Origin: Amycolatopsis xylanica
GTDB taxonomy: Bacteria; Actinomycetota; Actinomycetes; Mycobacteriales; Pseudonocardiaceae
Length of the DNA: 64,000 nt
Direction of reading: 5' to 3'
Assembly (NCBI RefSeq): GCF_900107045.1
Contig: NZ_FNON01000007.1
Span: forward strand, 124,001-188,000
Under the pieces are notes generated by a model. The model saw nothing but the letters and a program-made list of their open reading frames with translations. It searched no databases and was not told where the DNA came from. A program made the position numbers and the translations under genes. Within the stretch, counting starts at the first letter, position 1, and the number at the start of each line of letters is the position of its first letter. Of the stretch, positions 46,738 to 55,117 are shown piece by piece.

Positions 46738-47511
46738 ATGATGAGGACCCTCCTGGTCCGCGGCATGCTCGCGGGCCTGATCGCCGGTGTGCTCGCGACC
46801 TTGTTCGCGTACTTCTTCGGCGAGCCGTCGATCAACGCGGCCATCGGCATCGAAGAAGCCGGTAGCGCCGCGCATTCCCACACGCACGACCCCGCGGCAG
46901 CGCCGGGCCACGACCACGGCGCGGCGGCGGAGCCCGAAGAGGAACTGGTGAGCCGGGACGTGCAGAGCACGCTCGGCCTGCTGGTCGCCGTCGGCGTCTA
47001 CGGCACCGCGATCGGCGGGCTGTTCTCGCTCGCCTTCGCGTTCGTCTACGGGCGGGTGGGCAGGCTCCGGCCGAGACTGACCGCGGCGGCGCTGGGCGCG
47101 TTCGCGTTCGCGGTCGTGTTCCTGGTGCCGTTCCTGAAGTATCCGGGCAATCCACCCGCGGTCGGCAAGCCGGAGACGATCGGTGAGCGCACCGGGCTGT
47201 ACTTCGGGTTCGTGGCGCTGTCGCTGGTCGTCGCCGTGCTGGCGCTGGTGCTCAGCCGCAAGCTGGCGGCCAGGCTCGGCGGCTGGACGGCCGGTCTGCT
47301 CGGTGTGGCCGGGTATGTCGTCGTGCTGGCGCTCTGCTCGTGGCTGATGCCGGTCATCGACGAGGTCGGCGACTTCCCGGCGTCGACGCTGTGGACCTTC
47401 CGCGTCTCGTCGATCGGCACGCAGCTAGTGCTGTGGACCGCGCTCGGGCTGACGTTCGGCGCGCTCGCCGAGCGGGTGCTCGCGAAGAAGGCGGTCGCCG
47501 CCGCGGCTTGA
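46738..47511 (+). CDS. cbtA: CbtA cobalt transporter subunit
   Basis: This 257-residue membrane protein has about five to six hydrophobic segments, with a His-rich loop AAHSHTHDPAAAPGHDHG (about 44-61) that probably binds metal. Sequence and pairing with CbtB match the predicted cobalt transporter CbtA. ATG 46738 or 46741. Its expression should fall when cobalamin is plentiful through the shared riboswitch, linking it to the cob genes at 55-64 kb. Confidence 0.9.
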   Translation: MMRTLLVRGMLAGLIAGVLATLFAYFFGEPSINAAIGIEEAGSAAHSHTHDPAAAPGHDHGAAAEPEEELVSRDVQSTLGLLVAVGVYGTAIGGLFSLAFAFVYGRVGRLRPRLTAAALGAFAFAVVFLVPFLKYPGNPPAVGKPETIGERTGLYFGFVALSLVVAVLALVLSRKLAARLGGWTAGLLGVAGYVVVLALCSWLMPVIDEVGDFPASTLWTFRVSSIGTQLVLWTALGLTFGALAERVLAKKAVAAAA

Positions 47512-47516
47512 TACGT

Positions 47517-47563
47517 AAGGGCTCGTGTGTGTTCCCGACCGTTGGGAACACACACGAGCCCTT
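47517..47563 (+). terminator. 20-bp perfect hairpin after cbtA
   Basis: The left arm AAGGGCTCGTGTGTGTTCCC pairs fully with its right arm at 47544-47563 over a 7-base loop. It follows the cbtA stop by 5 bp and so should end the cbtBA transcript. The CTCGTGTGTG arm recalls the GTCGTGAGTG repeats, but lacks their core. Confidence 0.8.
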
Positions 47564-47631
47564 GTTCGTTGACGGGTCAGAAGGTGGCACTGCGGGTCTT
47601 AGGGGGATTCGGAGGGCCGGTGTCACCCGAC

Positions 47632-47650
47632 TCTTGAGGGGGACTCAAGA
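47632..47650 (+). promoter_or_regulatory. Small hairpin over the DyP ribosome-binding site
   Basis: TCTTGAG (47632-47638), loop GGGGA, CTCAAGA (47644-47650) forms a 7-bp stem that contains the ribosome-binding purines and the A of the start codon. Such a structure could restrain translation until opened. Confidence 0.45.
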
Positions 47651-49074
47651 TGAGTATCGATCTGTCCAAACCGCTGCGCTGGAAATCAGCGGACGAAACG
47701 GTTCGGATTCTCGACGAACTGCAGCCGAACATAGTCAAGGCACATGTTCGTGATCACCTTTCCATGCTGTTCCTGGCGTTCGAGGACACCGCCGAGGCGG
47801 CGGCCTTCCTGACCGGGCTCGCCGGTTTGATGAAGTCGGCGAAAGATCATTTGCTGGAAATCGAAGCCTTCAAGAACGAAGGTGCCAAGAGCTCGCCTTA
47901 TGTCGGTGTCGGGCTCACCGCGAGCGGCTACGCGAAACTGGACATTCCCGAGGAGAACCGGCCGGCGGACCGGTCGTTCACCACCGGGATGAAGTCGACC
48001 GAGACCCGGCGCAAGCTCAACGATCCGCCCAGGTCCGGCTGGGATCCGGCCTTCCGCGAGGACATCGACGCGGTGGTGCTGATCGGCGACGCCACCGACG
48101 CGGGCATGGCCGCGCGCCGGGGCCAGGTCGAGGATCTGATGCCGGATTCGGTGATCATTCTCGGCGAGGAGACCGGGTTCACCCAGTTCAACGCCCAGGG
48201 TGACCCGATCGAGCATTTCGGGTATGTCGACGGGCGCAGCCAGCCGTTATTCCTGCTCGAGGATTACGAAGACGAGCGTGACGGCACCGATGGCGTCGAC
48301 GAATGGGATCCCCGCTTCGGGCTCGACAGGGTGGTCGTCGCGGACCCGGCGGCGCCGGACCCGGGGCTGCATTTCGGCAGTTATTTCGTCTTCCGCAAGC
48401 TGGAACAGAACGTGCGCCGGTTCAAGCAGGCTGAACAGGATCTCGCGGACGAACTCGGTTTCGAGGGCGAAGACCGGGAACGGGCGGGCGCGCTGATCGT
48501 CGGCCGGTTCGAGGACGGCACTCCCGTCACCGATCATCGTGAGGCAGGCGCGCACGGCCCGGTGCCGAACGACTTCAGCTACGACAGTGACGGCGAGGGC
48601 CACAAGTGCCCGTTCCACGCGCACATCCGCAAGAGCAATCCGCGTGGTTCCGGCGGTTTCGAGCCGGTCGAGGCCGAACGCCTGCACATCATGGCCCGCC
48701 GAGGCCAGACCTACGGCGAACGTCTCGACGACCCGAACGCCGATCTTCCGCCGTCGGCCCGCCCGTCCGGTGGCGTCGGGCTGCTGTTCATGGCGTTCAA
48801 CTCCAACATCGGCCAGCAGTTCGACTTCGTGCAGACGAACTGGGCCAACGGGGCGGGTTTCCCCCGGGTGCCCGATGGCGCGTCGAACCCCGGGCGGGAT
48901 CTGGTGATCGGGCAAGGGCCACGCGAGGACGACCCGACCTACGCCACCGAATGGGGTTCGGACGTCACCAAGACCGCGGCGCCGTCCCCGCAGGCCGTCA
49001 CGTTGAAGGGTGGTGAGTACTTCTTCATGCCGTCGCTCGCCTTCCTGCGCGGTCTCAGCCCGCAGCCCGGCTGA
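47650..49074 (+). CDS. DyP-type heme peroxidase
   Basis: The 474-residue protein has the DyP motif FGYVDGRSQP (a GxxDG loop with the catalytic Asp) and CPFHAHIRKSNPR with the proximal heme His. DyP peroxidases use hydrogen peroxide to oxidise dyes, lignin-type phenols or other substrates. No signal peptide is seen, so it may be cytoplasmic or exported as cargo. Its length is greater than minimal DyPs, as in the larger actinobacterial classes. No encapsulin or other partner is next to it. Confidence 0.88.
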   Translation: MSIDLSKPLRWKSADETVRILDELQPNIVKAHVRDHLSMLFLAFEDTAEAAAFLTGLAGLMKSAKDHLLEIEAFKNEGAKSSPYVGVGLTASGYAKLDIPEENRPADRSFTTGMKSTETRRKLNDPPRSGWDPAFREDIDAVVLIGDATDAGMAARRGQVEDLMPDSVIILGEETGFTQFNAQGDPIEHFGYVDGRSQPLFLLEDYEDERDGTDGVDEWDPRFGLDRVVVADPAAPDPGLHFGSYFVFRKLEQNVRRFKQAEQDLADELGFEGEDRERAGALIVGRFEDGTPVTDHREAGAHGPVPNDFSYDSDGEGHKCPFHAHIRKSNPRGSGGFEPVEAERLHIMARRGQTYGERLDDPNADLPPSARPSGGVGLLFMAFNSNIGQQFDFVQTNWANGAGFPRVPDGASNPGRDLVIGQGPREDDPTYATEWGSDVTKTAAPSPQAVTLKGGEYFFMPSLAFLRGLSPQPG

Positions 49075-49864
49075 CCGTTTCCCACTCGCTCCATTCGCTG
49101 ATCCGCTGCCGGTGGACGTCGAGGATGACGTCGAAATCGCCGTCCCCGAGCAGCAGGCGGCGCGGCGGGGTGTCGCTCGCGGCCAGCTTCATCATGGCCT
49201 CGGCGACCCTCGCCGGGTCGCCGGGAGCGGCGCCCTCGTACCGGGTCATCAGCGCCTCGCGGACGGGCTGGTACTCGGGCATGAAGGTGGACAACTTCAT
49301 GCTGTGCCCCAGGAAATCCGTGGCGTAGACGCGCGGTTCGACCAGAGTCACGTGGATCCCGAACGGCGCGAGCTCCTGCGCGAGCGAGTCGCTCAGGCCT
49401 TCCAGCGCGAACTTGCTCGCCGAGTAGAGCCCCAGCGTCGGCACGCCCATCAGTCCGGACACGCTCGACATCTGGATGATGTGCCCGGATCCCTGTGCCC
49501 GCAGCCGCGGCAGCACGGCCTGGGTCACCCACAGCGCGCCGAAGAAGTTGGTGTCCAGCAAGGCACGCGCGTCCGCCTCGCTGACCTCCTCGACGGTGCC
49601 CGCGAGCCCGTGCCCCGCGTTGTTGACGACGACGTCGATCCGCCCGAATGCCTCGACCGCCTTCTCGACGGTCGCGAAGACGGCCGCGCGATCGGTGACG
49701 TCCAGCGGCAGCACGACGAGTCTGCCGTCATGCTCGGCGACCAGCTCGTCGAGCGGCTGGCGCGCGGTGCCGATCACCCGGTCCCCCGCGGCGAGCGCGT
49801 GCTCGGCGATGAGGCGGCCGAAGCCCCTGCTGATCCCGGTGATGAACCAGACGCGGTCGTTCAT
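49055..49864 (-). CDS. Short-chain dehydrogenase/reductase
   Basis: The 269-residue SDR has the NAD(P) motif TGISRGFGRLIAEHAL (about 9-24), NNAG (about 86), catalytic Ser in MSSVSG and the YSASK Tyr/Lys. ATG 49864 follows GGAGAAAG. It is divergent from a TetR gene with a shared palindromic operator, so its expression is probably controlled by a small molecule. Its 3' end overlaps the convergent DyP gene by 20 bp. Confidence 0.9.
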   Translation of the reverse strand: MNDRVWFITGISRGFGRLIAEHALAAGDRVIGTARQPLDELVAEHDGRLVVLPLDVTDRAAVFATVEKAVEAFGRIDVVVNNAGHGLAGTVEEVSEADARALLDTNFFGALWVTQAVLPRLRAQGSGHIIQMSSVSGLMGVPTLGLYSASKFALEGLSDSLAQELAPFGIHVTLVEPRVYATDFLGHSMKLSTFMPEYQPVREALMTRYEGAAPGDPARVAEAMMKLAASDTPPRRLLLGDGDFDVILDVHRQRISEWSEWETVSRAAG

Positions 49865-49883
49865 GATCTTTCTCCTTCGAGTT

Positions 49884-49904
49884 GACGAGACGATCCGTCT
49901 CGTC
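49884..49904. promoter_or_regulatory. Palindromic operator between SDR and TetR genes
   Basis: GACGAGACG-ATC-CGTCTCGTC is a perfect 9-3-9 inverted repeat, 20 bp from the SDR start and 15 bp from the TetR start. It is well placed for a TetR dimer to repress both genes. The regulator assignment is inferred. Confidence 0.75.
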
Positions 49905-49918
49905 TCGTTGGTGCTACG

Positions 49919-50521
49919 ATGACACCCATGCCGGAGCACGTCAAGACCCCCGACCCAGCCCGCCGCAGCGAGCGGTCCCGCCAGGCGATCCTCACCGCCG
50001 CCACGGAACTGGTCAGCGAAGTCGGCTACCAGAAGCTGACCATCGAAGGCGTCGCCTCACGCGCCGGCGTCGGCAAGCAGACGATCTACCGCTGGTGGCC
50101 TGACAAAGGCGCTGTCGTCCTCGACGCTTATCTGGCTTTGACGAACGCCGACGCGGGCCTGACCTTCCCGACCACCGACGACCTCGAGGCCGACCTGCGC
50201 CTGGTCCTCACCTCGACCGTCGGCCAGCTGGCGGACGCCTCGTTCGCCCGCTTCTACCGCTCACTGCTCACGGCGATCCAAAACGACGAAAAGCTTGCGC
50301 GGCAACTGAATGAGCGCCTGCTCGGACCGTGGCTGGAAGCCACCAAGGAACGCCTGCGGGTGGCCGTCCGCGCGGGCGAGATCGCCGACGCCGACCTGGA
50401 CGCGGCGGTCGACCTGTTCTACGGCTCGTTCTACTACCGCTGGCTGCTGCGCACGGGCCCGCTGAGCACCGAGTACTGCGACTCGGTGGTCGCGTTATTG
50501 CTGCGCGCACTGCGCCCATGA
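49919..50521 (+). CDS. TetR-family regulator
   Basis: The 200-residue protein has a TetR helix-turn-helix (LVSEVGYQKLTIEGVASRAG, then KQTIYRWWPDKGAVV, about 30-65) and a TetR_C ligand domain. ATG 49919 overlaps a TACGAT -10-like element, so the real start may be ATG 49928. It is divergent from the SDR gene and shares the 9-3-9 operator, so it most likely controls that gene and itself. Confidence 0.88.
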   Translation: MTPMPEHVKTPDPARRSERSRQAILTAATELVSEVGYQKLTIEGVASRAGVGKQTIYRWWPDKGAVVLDAYLALTNADAGLTFPTTDDLEADLRLVLTSTVGQLADASFARFYRSLLTAIQNDEKLARQLNERLLGPWLEATKERLRVAVRAGEIADADLDAAVDLFYGSFYYRWLLRTGPLSTEYCDSVVALLLRALRP

Positions 50522-50566
50522 TCGCCTAGGATCTTGCTCGGGTCGGGGCACTCGCGAGGGGGAACC

Positions 50567-51492
50567 ATGTCCGACGAACCACGCCCTGTCCTGCCACCGC
50601 GCGGCCCGAGCTACGAAGACGCGCCGCCTCCCGAATACCGCCCGGCCGGCGGAACCGACGGGTTCGCGGTCGCCGCGCTGGTGTTCGGCCTGATCGGCGG
50701 CGTGCTCGGCCGGCCATCGTCCAGCTCAGGGGCGGCGGCGATCATTTCGGAGACGACGACGTCCGGCTTCCCGACGGCCACACGGTCGCCGCGACCAGCC
50801 TGAAGGAACACGACTGCTTCACGAAGACCACGGCGGACATCACGGTCGCCGTCTCACTCGTGCGCTGCGACGACCTCCACGACGGCGAGGTCTACGCGCG
50901 AATCCTGTTGTCCGAGAACAACTTTCCCGGCCAGAACGAACTCGATCGCATGGGCTCGGAGGAGTGCGCCGCGGCGTCCGAGGAGTTCCTCGACCACGAC
51001 TCGAACTATCCCCCGCTGGACATCCATTTCCTCTTTCCCAAGGACAGCGGCTGGCAAGGACACGTCCGCTGGATCACCTGCATCTACATGAGTCCGGCAG
51101 GCGTCATCCGCAAACCGGTCCTGCAGAACGGCACGCCCTACACGGTCGAGCAGAAGCGGTACGCGGTCACCGTCCAGTCGTACAACCGCGAGTTCCCGAA
51201 ATTCCAGGCCTTGCGCGGCCAGTGGACCGAACGCAGCGAGAAAGCCGGCGCCATGCAGCAGATCGTCTGGTGGGAGGTGCTGGAACTGACAAGCGCGCCC
51301 TGGTCACCCGAGATGCAGCCGCTGATCAACGACTGGGTCGCCAAGAAACGCGCCGAACTGGTCGACTGGACGGAGGCCGCCGCCGCGGGCGACGCGAAGC
51401 AGCTCGAGGAAGCCTTGGCGAACCAGGCGCAGGACAACGGGCTCGCCGAGGAAAAGAAGGTCCGGGACGCCCTGCGCTTCACCCGCAACTAA
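50567..51492 (+). pseudogene. Broken DUF4190/septum-formation-type protein gene
   Basis: The gene starts at ATG 50567 (MSDEPRPVLPPRGPSYED) and runs to GFAVAALVFGLIGGVLG, the first membrane segment of a DUF4190-type domain. Near 50700 the match jumps to another frame, which goes on LPDGHTVAATSLKEHDCFTK and SLVRCDDLHDGEVYARI, typical of the septum-formation domain, to a stop at 51492. The second membrane segment and linker are missing. A deletion with frameshift, or a sequencing error, explains this. A shortened product from an internal start at 50860 would lose part of the domain. Confidence 0.7.
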
Positions 51493-51510
51493 AGACGGGA
51501 TACCAGCCTA

Positions 51511-51524
51511 GGCTTATATAAGCC
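51511..51524. promoter_or_regulatory. Palindromic ArsR-type operator
   Basis: GGCTTATATAAGCC is a perfect 14-bp AT-rich palindrome, 21 bp before the ArsR start. TACGAT at 51533-51538 is a possible -10, making the mRNA leaderless and placing the palindrome within the promoter. Autoregulation is inferred. Confidence 0.7.
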
Positions 51525-51545
51525 ATTCCTGATACGATCCTGGCC

Positions 51546-51908
51546 GTGCACGCCTTCGACATCCTCGGTGACCCGGTGCGCCGTCGCATTCTCGAGCTGC
51601 TCGCCGACGGTGAGCAGACCTCGGGCGCGATCACGGAGGTGATCCGGGCCGAGTTCGCACTGTCCCAGCCTGCTGTCTCCCAGCATCTGCGCGTTTTGCG
51701 CGAGAGCGGATTCGCGTCGGTCCGGGCTGAGGGGGCCCGCCGGTTTTACGCCGTCGAACCCTCGCCGCTGAGCGAGGTCGACGCGTGGTTGGACCGGTTT
51801 CGCGGGCTCTGGAACCAGCGCCTCGACGCCCTGGGAACGGAGCTGGCCCGCGGCAGACGCGCATCCCGGACCTCAGGTGCCGCCACCAGCGGAAGGAACA
51901 CGACGTGA
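51546..51908 (+). CDS. ArsR-family regulator
   Basis: The 120-residue winged-helix protein has the ArsR core (DPVRRRILELLADGEQTSGAI, then LSQPAVSQHLRVLRESGFA, VRAEGARRFYAV). No metal-binding cysteines are present, so it probably senses something other than arsenic. ArsR proteins paired with SRPBCC proteins are common in actinobacteria. GTG start; the stop overlaps the next gene by GTGA. Confidence 0.9.
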   Translation: MHAFDILGDPVRRRILELLADGEQTSGAITEVIRAEFALSQPAVSQHLRVLRESGFASVRAEGARRFYAVEPSPLSEVDAWLDRFRGLWNQRLDALGTELARGRRASRTSGAATSGRNTT

Positions 51909-52555
51909 AAGACATACTGGACGAGCTGGCCGCCGCCCGCCGGAAGATGGGCGCGGCAACCCTGCCCGCTGGCGACGCGTACACGATCGAGTTGCGGCGT
52001 CGCTACGACGCGCCGGTCGACGACGTGTGGAACGCCATCACCGACCCCGAGCGGCTAGGCCGCTGGTTGAAGCCGGTCACCGGAGACCTGCGGCTCGGCG
52101 GGTCGTTCGAGCTGGACGGCGGTGAGCACGGCGAGATCCTCCAGTGCGATCCGCCGCGGCTGCTGCGGGTGTCCTGGCTCTTCGGCCCGGACGCCGACGA
52201 GTGGCCGGGTACGAGCGAGGTCGAGGTGCGCCTGTCCCCAGGCCCTGCCGGAGACACGGAGCTCGAACTGGTCCATGCGGCGGCCGTCGGGGAGCCCATG
52301 TTCCCGACCTACGGCCCCGGCGCCGGCGGCGTGGGCTGGGACCTGCATCTCCTTGCCCTGTCCCGGTTCCTGGCCGACGGCGAGCCCCTCGACCACGAGG
52401 AGTTCCGGACCTTGCCCGAGGGGCGCGAGTTCACTCGGCGCAGCGCAGCGGCATGGGGCGAAGCCCACCTGGCCGCCGGCGGCGATCCGGACCAGGTGGC
52501 GTCCGCGGTCGAAGCCACTACCGCGTTCTACGTCCCCGGAACGAACGCCCGATGA
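51905..52555 (+). CDS. SRPBCC (AHSA1-like) protein
   Basis: This 216-residue protein has the START/SRPBCC core typical of ArsR-linked AHSA1 proteins: IELRRRYDAPVDDVWNAITD, RLGRWLKPVTGDLRLGGSFE, LRVSWLF and LELVHAA. The fold makes a hydrophobic pocket for a lipid or aromatic ligand. GTG start overlaps the ArsR stop and its own stop overlaps the next gene, so the three are one operon. Function unknown; a role in binding or modifying the ligand sensed by the operon is possible. Confidence 0.85.
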   Translation: MKDILDELAAARRKMGAATLPAGDAYTIELRRRYDAPVDDVWNAITDPERLGRWLKPVTGDLRLGGSFELDGGEHGEILQCDPPRLLRVSWLFGPDADEWPGTSEVEVRLSPGPAGDTELELVHAAAVGEPMFPTYGPGAGGVGWDLHLLALSRFLADGEPLDHEEFRTLPEGREFTRRSAAAWGEAHLAAGGDPDQVASAVEATTAFYVPGTNAR

Positions 52556-52917
52556 AGTACACCACCTCGATCGAGATCGGCCTGCCACGCGAGAAAGTGA
52601 TCCGGCTGATCGCCGACCCGGCGCACCTGCCGAAATGGCTGGGCAGCCTGCACGCCCTCCCCAGTTCGGTCGTCGTGCACTACGACCGTGAGATCCTGGC
52701 CGAGGGCATGTGGCAGGCCCAGCGCGACCGGATCATCGACGCCGGCCCGGACACGACGCTATGGGAGAGCGAAAGCGAGTTCCGGTTCGACGGGTTGCCG
52801 ATGCGACTGATGGGGCGTCTGCTGCCCGGTGTCTTCCGAAAGCAGTCGCGGCAGCACATGCAGGACTTCAAGGCTTTCGCCGAACAAGGGACGGACGTCC
52901 GCCAAGGAACGAACTGA
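52552..52917 (+). CDS. Small SRPBCC protein, internally shortened
   Basis: The 121-residue product starts MKYTTSIEIGLPREKVIRLI and ends LMGRLLPGVFRKQSRQHMQD, as in a common small SRPBCC family. Compared with my memory of that family (about 145 residues), some 20-25 residues between PKWLGSLHAL and DREILAEGMW seem to be missing, which would remove strands of the pocket. It is in frame, so it may still be made. Third gene of the ArsR operon, ATGA overlap. Confidence 0.7.
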   Translation: MKYTTSIEIGLPREKVIRLIADPAHLPKWLGSLHALPSSVVVHYDREILAEGMWQAQRDRIIDAGPDTTLWESESEFRFDGLPMRLMGRLLPGVFRKQSRQHMQDFKAFAEQGTDVRQGTN

Positions 52918-53042
52918 TCTGTCCTGATCTGTCGCGGTCAGCGACGAGAATCCCCCGTTACCTTTTTCGTGGCTCCTGACCAGAAGCTAGGGACACGGCC
53001 ACCACAAGGTAGCTCTCGTCGTAACGTGGCTGCCGGCCGTCG

Positions 53043-53310
53043 ATGCTTGACTGGCGACCGGCACGCGACGACACGGAAGACTCCGGGCGATGCTCGCCGA
53101 GCGCGGGCGAGATTCACCCTGGTGACATTTACGAGGACTGCTCGTTCCACCCGGTGCTCTGCACCTACATCGACGACGGCGACGAGACCGGCGGCATTTC
53201 CCTCATCGACGCGAGCGCCCCACGAGCCTGCTCACTCAGCGGCTGCGCCCGTCATCAAACTGTCCATCGCCGACGTGACCCCGGCGATGGCCCGATTCTT
53301 GGAGCGCCCC
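53043..53310 (+). pseudogene. Frameshifted small conserved hypothetical gene
   Basis: One frame encodes EIHPGDIYEDCSFHPVLCTY and GGISLIDASAPRACSLSGC, which look like a small actinobacterial protein I recall with conserved cysteines. Around 53245 the match moves to the next frame, PVIKLSIADVTPAMARF. The gene thus carries a single-base frameshift. It is directly followed by an IS21-type relic, so the area has been disturbed by mobile DNA. The true start is unclear. Confidence 0.5.
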
Positions 53311-53320
53311 GTCATAGGCC

Positions 53321-53412
53321 GATCTGCTCTGCATCGACGAACTCGACTACATGCAGCTCGATCGCCGCAGAGCCGAGGTGCTATTCCAGGTCCTCAGTCG
53401 CGATCGGTGCCG
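53321..53412 (+). pseudogene. Relic of an IS21-type istB ATPase
   Basis: The frame reads DLLCIDELDYMQLDRRRAEV then LFQVLSRDR, matching the Walker B and following region of IstB, the helper ATPase of IS21-family transposition. Only about 30 codons remain, with no Walker A part, no IstA gene and no terminal repeats. It is a fossil, not an active element. Confidence 0.6.
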
Positions 53413-53573
53413 AACGAGACCGACAAACGGCGTCAGCAGAAGCCGATATAGCCACCAGAAACCCTGGCTGATACTTGCTTGCTGTACGCCTAGGTGGGGT
53501 CTGGAACTATGGTGGCGATCGACTGCTGGGCCTCACGGAGCCCGAATGTGACTTTTCGTTTGATGCTGGCGGG

Positions 53574-54836
53574 TCAGGTTCGGGTGGTGTGCATGGTGTT
53601 GCGGCGGGGTGCCCGCGCGGGGTCGATGAACGCCGGTGGAATGAACTCGGGATACCCGTCGCTGGCGATCCGTACCTCCCAGTCACTGTTGTGGATCAGC
53701 CGGTGATGCTTGCCGCATACCAGCACGAGATTGTCGATTCGGGTTTCCCCGTGATGAGCCCAAAAAACGATGTGATGGGCGGTGCATTGCTGTGGGGGCG
53801 CGTCGCAGCCGGGGAAGGCGCAGCCACCGTCGCGGATCGCCAGCGCCCGACGCTGGGCCGGGGTGGCGAGGCGTTGCGCCCTGCCGACATCGAGCGGTTC
53901 GCCGTGGGAGCCGAGGGTGACCGGGATGACTTTGCAGTCACAGGCGAGCAGGCGTGCGTCGGTGGCGCTGATATCCCCGACCAAATCGAGGCAGGCCCGC
54001 CCGATCCCGGTCTTGAGTTCGTCCAGGCCCACGGTGACCACGACATGCACACTGTCCCCAGCCTGGCTCGGGATCTTCGGGTTGCCCATGCCGATACGAA
54101 CAAAGGCGGCGAACGCATCCCCCAACCGTTCCCACTGCGAGCGGGTGTCCCGCCCTTCTTCCTCGGATGCCGGGCGAGGTTTCACGAGTGGATCCAGGGT
54201 TGCTTTCAACCGGGCGATGGTTTCGGCGTCGGTTTTGATTTTTATGCCGTGGGTGCCGTCGCGGTGGGTCACGAACCCGAGTTCATGGCGCGGCTCAGCT
54301 GGATCGGGGTCTTTCGGCTCGCGCCCGTCCGGATCAAGCCGATCCCGCAGGTTTTTCGCCGCGTGGCTGATCTGCCGAGGCCCTGCGGTGCGGGCGAGAT
54401 TCACCAGAATCTGCTCACCGGTGTCGCGGTCTTCTGCTGAGACTGTGGGTGGGAGTGCGCCGAGGGCGGCGATGATCGGATCCAACTGCGCCGCTCCCAG
54501 ATCACCGGCCAGTGCTGCTGCGGCGGCATGTGGTGCGAGCGCTGGGATCCGAGTGCCGCCGTCTTGGCGTGGGTTGAGTGCGCGGGCACGGTCGACGCGG
54601 GCTTTCGCTTCGGAGTGCTTGATCTGCACCCAGTCCACCAGCATCCCCGGCAAGGTCGCGTAGCCGGTTACCTCCTTCACTCCGCGGGATTCGATCTCCG
54701 CCAGGATTTGTCCCTGCTCGGCCTCCAAACGCCGTTTTTCTCGTTCGCGGGCAACGTAGGCCAGCAGCAGCGTGTCTTTGTCGCAGCGCCACCACTCCGG
54801 TGGTACTGCGGTGTCAGGACTTTCGGTGCTGATCAT
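53574..54836 (-). CDS. DUF222 and HNH-nuclease domain protein
   Basis: This roughly 420-residue protein has an N-terminal DUF222 domain and a C-terminal HNH region (ALAIRDGGCAFPGCDAPPQQ, then CTAHHIVFWAHHGETRIDN and CGKHHRLIHN) with zinc cysteines and the HH catalytic core. Such genes occur in many copies in actinobacteria and some sit in 13E12-type repeat families; their role is unknown. ATG 54836 (MISTESPDTAVPPEWW) is preferred, though ATG 54866 is in frame. It neighbours an IS21 relic. Confidence 0.82.
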   Translation of the reverse strand: MISTESPDTAVPPEWWRCDKDTLLLAYVAREREKRRLEAEQGQILAEIESRGVKEVTGYATLPGMLVDWVQIKHSEAKARVDRARALNPRQDGGTRIPALAPHAAAAALAGDLGAAQLDPIIAALGALPPTVSAEDRDTGEQILVNLARTAGPRQISHAAKNLRDRLDPDGREPKDPDPAEPRHELGFVTHRDGTHGIKIKTDAETIARLKATLDPLVKPRPASEEEGRDTRSQWERLGDAFAAFVRIGMGNPKIPSQAGDSVHVVVTVGLDELKTGIGRACLDLVGDISATDARLLACDCKVIPVTLGSHGEPLDVGRAQRLATPAQRRALAIRDGGCAFPGCDAPPQQCTAHHIVFWAHHGETRIDNLVLVCGKHHRLIHNSDWEVRIASDGYPEFIPPAFIDPARAPRRNTMHTTRT

Positions 54837-54975
54837 GCAATCCACACTACCAGCGTCCAGAGTCATATGCCACTAGACACACGTCGAGCTGGCCGACCCA
54901 GCGCTCAGGCGGGCAGCGAGTACCGGCCGGGGTTTCTGGTGAGCCACAACGAAAACCGACCACCGTGCCCTCGGT

Positions 54976-55040
54976 CCGTATGGATATTTCCGCGGCGACC
55001 CCAAACACCACCCGACCCCGGAGCGGAAATGTCCATACGG
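54976..55040. repeat. 18-bp inverted repeat with a 29-base spacer
   Basis: CCGTATGGATATTTCCGC (54976-54993) pairs with GCGGAAATGTCCATACGG (55023-55040) with one mismatch. The spacer is C-rich and has no gene. It lies between the HNH gene start and the cobQ stop, in a 281-bp gap that otherwise shows nothing. It could be a terminator for cobQ, or the ends of a tiny non-coding insertion. Confidence 0.6.
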
Positions 55041-55117
55041 GATGTCTTTAGATCCGACCCAAACAGACCCAGACCAAAAGCCAGCCGTGTCACAAAGCGA
55101 AGACCGCCCGCAAGTCC

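Noticed and set aside
53321-53412. Intact IS21 insertion sequence
   Set aside because: Only a short IstB segment remains; there is no istA, Walker A motif or terminal inverted repeat.
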